The notes under the pieces are model-generated. The model was not told the origin of the DNA. It did no database searches and saw only the letters and a program-made list of their open reading frames with translations. A program made the translations under genes and the position numbers. A stretch of 64,000 bases of DNA, taken from contig JAKNDB010000103.1 in assembly GCA_024305405.1 (NCBI GenBank), forward strand, positions 3,534,001 through 3,598,000, given 5' to 3'. Below, piece after piece: positions 59,841-64,000 of the stretch. Each line of letters begins with the position of its first letter. Position 1 is the first letter of the stretch. This DNA comes from Dirofilaria immitis (lineage: Eukaryota > Nematoda > Chromadorea > Rhabditida > Onchocercidae).

Positions 59841-62800
59841 AACCGCAAGCACCGCGAGTTGGACTCGCCTTATCCGATCTGCAAGCGCAAAATAACATCA
59901 GGTAAAAATAAAATTAATTTTGATTTAATTTTATATTTAATCTCTTCCAGAATACAATAATACATATATTAGCAAAAAAAAGAATAATTAATTCAATAAA
60001 TAAATTAATTAATGAAATATATAGGAATAGTATCGAAATATTCGATTACTTATTTATTTTTGTTTATATTATTTAATTAAAAATAATTTATAATAACTGA
60101 AATAGATTATTCATTTATTAAGTATCAAAATAGATTATTCATTTATTAAGTATCAAATTTTCCTCTTTTTTTTTTCATACTTTACTTTTGTCATTTACCA
60201 ATTTATTTATTTACTATCGCTATCTCTTTCATTGTCATCTTCGAATAAACTGTGATACGGTAATTGTTTTTATGTTATTTAAAAAAAAATGCTAATAATT
60301 TACAAGTTGCTACATTCAAAATGATAACTTTAAACGAATGAATATTTCCCTTTCTTTTTTTCTGCGAAATCAATAATTGAATAATTGAATTAATTAATGG
60401 AATAAAAACTTTTTTTTCTTTTCATTTTTTCTTATCAAAATTGATTAATTTTTGATAAAATATTAATAATTTCTAATTAATTTAATTTATTTTATATGAA
60501 ATAATTTATAATTTTTTGAATTGATTTCAAATTATAAAATTTGTATTTCTATGCAATCATTGGCAATTTAAGAAAAATTTCTTTTTTTATTTCGATAAAA
60601 TTAATTTCAAATTAAATTTTTCTAAAATTCTCGAATAAAACAATTTTCGTCTACCTAAAAATTCATACATTCGCTATTATTATTATTATTATTGTATTCA
60701 ATATTTTTTGAAATCTAATTTAAATGATATAAAAATTTTGGAAATTTTAAAATGATATGTGTATGTGTATGTGTATGTGTATGTACGTATGTTATTGTAT
60801 GTTGTATGTCTATCTATGCATGTACAGAAGATATATATATATTTGTCAATGATTATTCTTATGTCTGTCCTAATTTTTCTCATTTCATTTAGGCATTAAT
60901 CTTCTCACGCATACATACATACATAACTACATACATATACATATACACATACATACATACATATACATACATACATATATACGTAACAGGTCAAAATTGT
61001 GCAAATTAGGACCCGTCTAAATAATGATCTTCAAAATGCTGTTCCTCCTCCTCCTCCTCCTCCTCCTCCTCCTCCGCCTCCTCCTCCTCCTCCTCCTCTT
61101 CCTCCTCCTCCTCCTCCTTCTTCTCCTCCTCCCCTTCTTCTCATCATATCATCATCATCATCTTTAACATAAATATCATTCAAAATCGGAAATTTTGTGA
61201 AATTCAAATTTCCCACTCATATTGTCCTCCTTCTTTACAAACACATATATATCTTCACACATATACATACATACCTATATAAATACCTACATACATACCT
61301 ACATACATACCTACATACATACCTACATACATACATACATACATTTTTCATGAATGTATTTTACAAAATTTGTATAATTATGATAATTTAGCAAAATAAT
61401 TACAAAAATAATGGTACATTTATCATTAGCCTTATCTTTTGTATTATCTATATCGGAATCTCGAGATTCGGTTGATAATGAATAGCAATGATAAGTGATA
61501 AAAGATTCATTCGTCATCAAAATGCATTAAAATGAAATTCAAAATCTAAAATGAAATGAGAATTCGATTATACTTCGGAAGGATCATTGCTCAAAAATTT
61601 GATTAAAAAATTTTGACTAGCATAGTTGGATAAGAAAAAATAAATATTAGCCATCGGGAATATTTAGTATATTATATATACATATATTAATATGGTATAA
61701 TTGATTGATCGATCAATTCAATCGAAAATTTTCTCTGAGATCAAATGATCTATGTGTTTAAATTATCGTTATCATTAGATTATGTATATATATATATTAA
61801 AATTCAAGCTCTATTAAGGATAAATAAAAATGGTGAAAATAGCTGAGAAAAATTTTTAATAAAAAAATAAAACCTATTTTGGATTATTTTTAAAATTTAA
61901 TTTTATTCAATATTAAATTAAAATTAATAAAGTTTGTTTGCTTATTAAATTAATAATAAATGTTCAAATAAACAAATAAAATAAATAATAAAATAATTAA
62001 TACATAAATAATTTCAACAAAAATAAACAAATCGAATTATATTAATTATGCAAAATATTTTCCATTAGAATTTTACTTATATAATATATATTAATTAAAT
62101 TAAATATAAATGCAAAAATAATTTCAAATTTAAATTTCATATTTGTGCTTTTATTCTATTCTTCTGAAATGATTTTTAAAAAAAAAAATTCCATTAATTA
62201 ATTAATTGGGTAAGTGCATTTTATCTTTTTTTTTTTTTTTTAATATGAAATATCATATCAGATAAATTTTTATTCCTTATCAAATTTTTCAATATTATTT
62301 CTACATCTTATCAATCATCCTTTTTTTTCCAAATTAATTATTTCATAAAAAAAAAGAAAAATGTTGGAATAAAAATATTTGTTAAATTTCTTTTATTTTT
62401 TTATGATTTATACTTTTAAAGATTATTCGCATTTAAATGATAAATGATTATGGACAACGAAATTTTGAATATAAAATTACTAATTTATGATGGGATTGGG
62501 ATTGTAACATTTTTGTAACAGATATATGTATTTCATACATGATATAACATGCGATACTGATATTAGTTATGATTAAAACATATTAAATGGATCAATTAAC
62601 TGATAAAGTACGGATGATTGATCAATGATTGATCTAATATTTACAATACATGCATAATTAGATAAAATGTTATGTATATGTTTAATAAAATTATTTAATT
62701 TTATTACGTTTACATATATATAAATATTATTTCATATTATCATACATATATTATAAATACTTGATCAATCACTTCAATCAATGTAATCAATAACTGATCG

Positions 62801-63481
62801 ATAAAATTTTCAAGAAATATTTGTGATTAATCGAAAATCGAGCAAATAACAAATAGATATGAAAATATTTGATCTAATGATAATATAGTATCGAATAATG
62901 AATTAATGTTAGATATTGATAATTCAAAAATAATGCCTTAAAAATTTCTATTTATTCTGAAAATTTAAAAGATGAAACAATCGTAACGATATCGGAGGAA
63001 TTTATAAATATAATATGATAAAAATAATTGATTATATTTGATAATTTTTATGATTGTTAAATAAATTTAATGATTAGAATAATGTTGAAATTGAACTGTT
63101 AAATAAAGAAATAATCGAGAAATGATTGAATACTTTATTAAATTATACTTTATGCTTTCTTTTTTTTTTTTTTGTTCTACCTCAATTTATTATAGCGTAA
63201 GCAGTTACAGGATAGGCAGTGGTCCAGGTGGAAGTGGTAGCTGGTCAACGCGAGGTGTCGGTGGTATTAGCGGTGATTCCTATCATCAAGGCAACGGAAT
63301 TTTCGGCTCTCATCGTCAACAGGTTTTATTTTATAATTTTGCAAAACTTTAGTCTTGAAAAAAACAAAAGCTGAATTTTACTAAATTGAATAAATTTAAT
63401 GATTGCAGGAGAGATACGATTCCTATCCATCAGGTGGTGGACTTTTTGGCGGTGCAAGTTGTAGCTGCTCATCAGGATACG
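59841..63481 (+). CDS. Unrecognised Gly/Ser-rich protein, three linked exons, probably continuing past the window
   Basis: Phase-compatible exons: about 59841-59901 (acceptor TTCTACCAG, donor ATCAG/GTAAAA), 63196-63322 (acceptor TTTATTATAG, donor CAACAG/GTTTTA), 63409-63481 (acceptor GATTGCAG, donor TACG/GTGAGC). Joined, they read PQAPRVGLALSDLQAQNNI, then SVSSYRIGSGPGGSGSWSTR, GVGGISGDSYHQGNGIFGSH, RQQ, ERYDSYPSGGGLFGG, ASCSCSSGYG. The Gly/Ser/Tyr-rich composition suggests a disordered or structural segment. The exons are GC-richer than the surroundings. The first exon could also be read in another frame (QNRKHRELDSPYPICKRKIT), but only the chosen frame joins the next exon without a stop. 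Its frame stays open upstream of the acceptor, so it may begin earlier. The last donor implies exons beyond 64000. No family recognised. Confidence 0.5.
60101..60156 (+). repeat. Perfect 28-bp tandem duplication
   Basis: AATAGATTATTCATTTATTA plus AGTATCAA occurs twice without a gap (60101-60128, 60129-60156), within the long intron of the Gly/Ser-rich gene. Confidence 0.9.
60752..60795 (+). repeat. (ATGTGT)n hexamer array
   Basis: Five to six ATGTGT units, degenerating rightwards. Confidence 0.85.
60908..60982 (+). repeat. (CATA)n array
   Basis: CATACATACATA-type tetranucleotides with TATA interruptions. Confidence 0.88.
61043..61145 (+). repeat. (TCC)n array, purine (GGA)n on the minus strand
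   Basis: About 100 bases of CTC/TCC triplets; the Gly-rich minus frame is an artefact. It resembles the complement of the GGA array at 56.7 kb. Confidence 0.92.
61245..61345 (+). repeat. (CATA)n/(CATACCTA)n array
   Basis: Octamers ACCTACATAC repeated about six times, then pure CATA. Confidence 0.9.
61346..63195. other. AT-rich DNA in the last long intron, nothing supported
   Basis: No exon, RNA gene or notable repeat other than A/T homopolymers and short AT runs. Confidence 0.5.
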
Positions 63482-64000
63482 GTGAGCTATTTGTCAAGAA
63501 ATGATTTACAGGTTTCTTTTACTTCGTTATCATTTAATCAAAAGATTGGAAGTATTAGATTTAATAACAAATTTAATTTCTTATATATGACTTCTTACTT
63601 TCTAACGTTGTAGTTAAAATGTAATTAATTATCAATTGTTGTTATGCTGCTAATAATTTGTGATTAATTTGATTTTTGTTTGATTTGTTTTTGAAAAAAA
63701 AAAAAAGAAAACGAAAAAGAAAAAGAAATAAAAATGCATGTAATTTAATTCTTAAATAAAAATTAGTATTTAATTTTTAAATTAAATTAATTTAAATTTA
63801 ATTTACAACAAATAAAAATTATTCGAATTATGCATATTCAAACAAAAAAACAAAAAACAAAAGCATTAGAGCATTTATTTTGATGGCGTAATATTTACTA
63901 CGATTGATGATAATGATGATGATGATCAATTAATTGATAAAGGAAAAACCGGTTTAGAGCATTTCAAGATTTTCATTGTTTCAATAGCTTTCTTGTAAAA
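63482..64000. other. Downstream intron or flank, no supported exon
   Basis: The + frame at 63386-63613 follows exon 63409-63481 only in an alternative frame and then runs into intron-like sequence. A-rich runs near 63695-63735 and 63842-63862 and a short GAT run near 63907-63927 are present. Confidence 0.4.

Noticed and set aside
61031..61216. Poly-Gly/Arg minus ORF
   Set aside because: Translation of the TCC array.

Overview
This window looks like nuclear DNA of a filarial (onchocercid) nematode. It is very AT-rich. The genes are split into short exons joined by nematode-style splice sites (GTAAGT-like donors, TTTTCAG/TTTTAG acceptors), and the best matches are animal proteins. A piece of a bacterial tRNA-modification GTPase gene (mnmE) sits inside nematode repeat DNA, which is what an old transfer from a Wolbachia endosymbiont would look like. 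The species cannot be fixed from sequence alone. All homology calls come from recognising protein motifs by eye; no search was run.

Layout. (1) 1-22.2 kb is the gene-rich part. The 3' half of a Mediator subunit gene (MED15/mdt-15, +) converges on an endosulfine gene (ENSA/ARPP19, -). Endosulfine diverges, across a promoter-like island with a perfect CRE, from a Tudor-domain gene (+) of about 19 exons. About 5 kb further on, past a (TA)n tract, comes a complete four-exon TMEM98-like gene (+). (2) 22-39 kb is a repeat-built zone. It holds several copies of a family combining PLDLS-type motifs with C2H2 zinc fingers, one copy with a near-complete finger block and the others broken. Direct and inverted copies of non-coding modules surround them. 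The Wolbachia-like mnmE piece lies inside one broken copy, and a short run of nematode telomere-type hexamers lies at the left edge. A few orphan exon-like segments are also present. (3) 39-59.8 kb is almost gene-free, extremely AT-rich and packed with microsatellites and perfect hairpins. It may be intronic or intergenic. (4) 59.8-63.5 kb has the phase-compatible exons of an unrecognised Gly/Ser-rich protein (+) that probably runs off the right edge.

The four well-supported genes (Mediator tail subunit, PP2A-B55 inhibitor, Tudor adaptor, membrane protein) have no obvious shared pathway and look like ordinary neighbours. The interesting biology is in the 25-39 kb zone: a putative CtBP-recruiting zinc-finger family that is duplicating and decaying, with inserted bacterial DNA. 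Several exon joins fail by exactly one base (endosulfine exon 1/2, the ends of the Tudor gene, the zinc-finger gene). These may be unseen exons, assembly indels or real lesions, and each is flagged.
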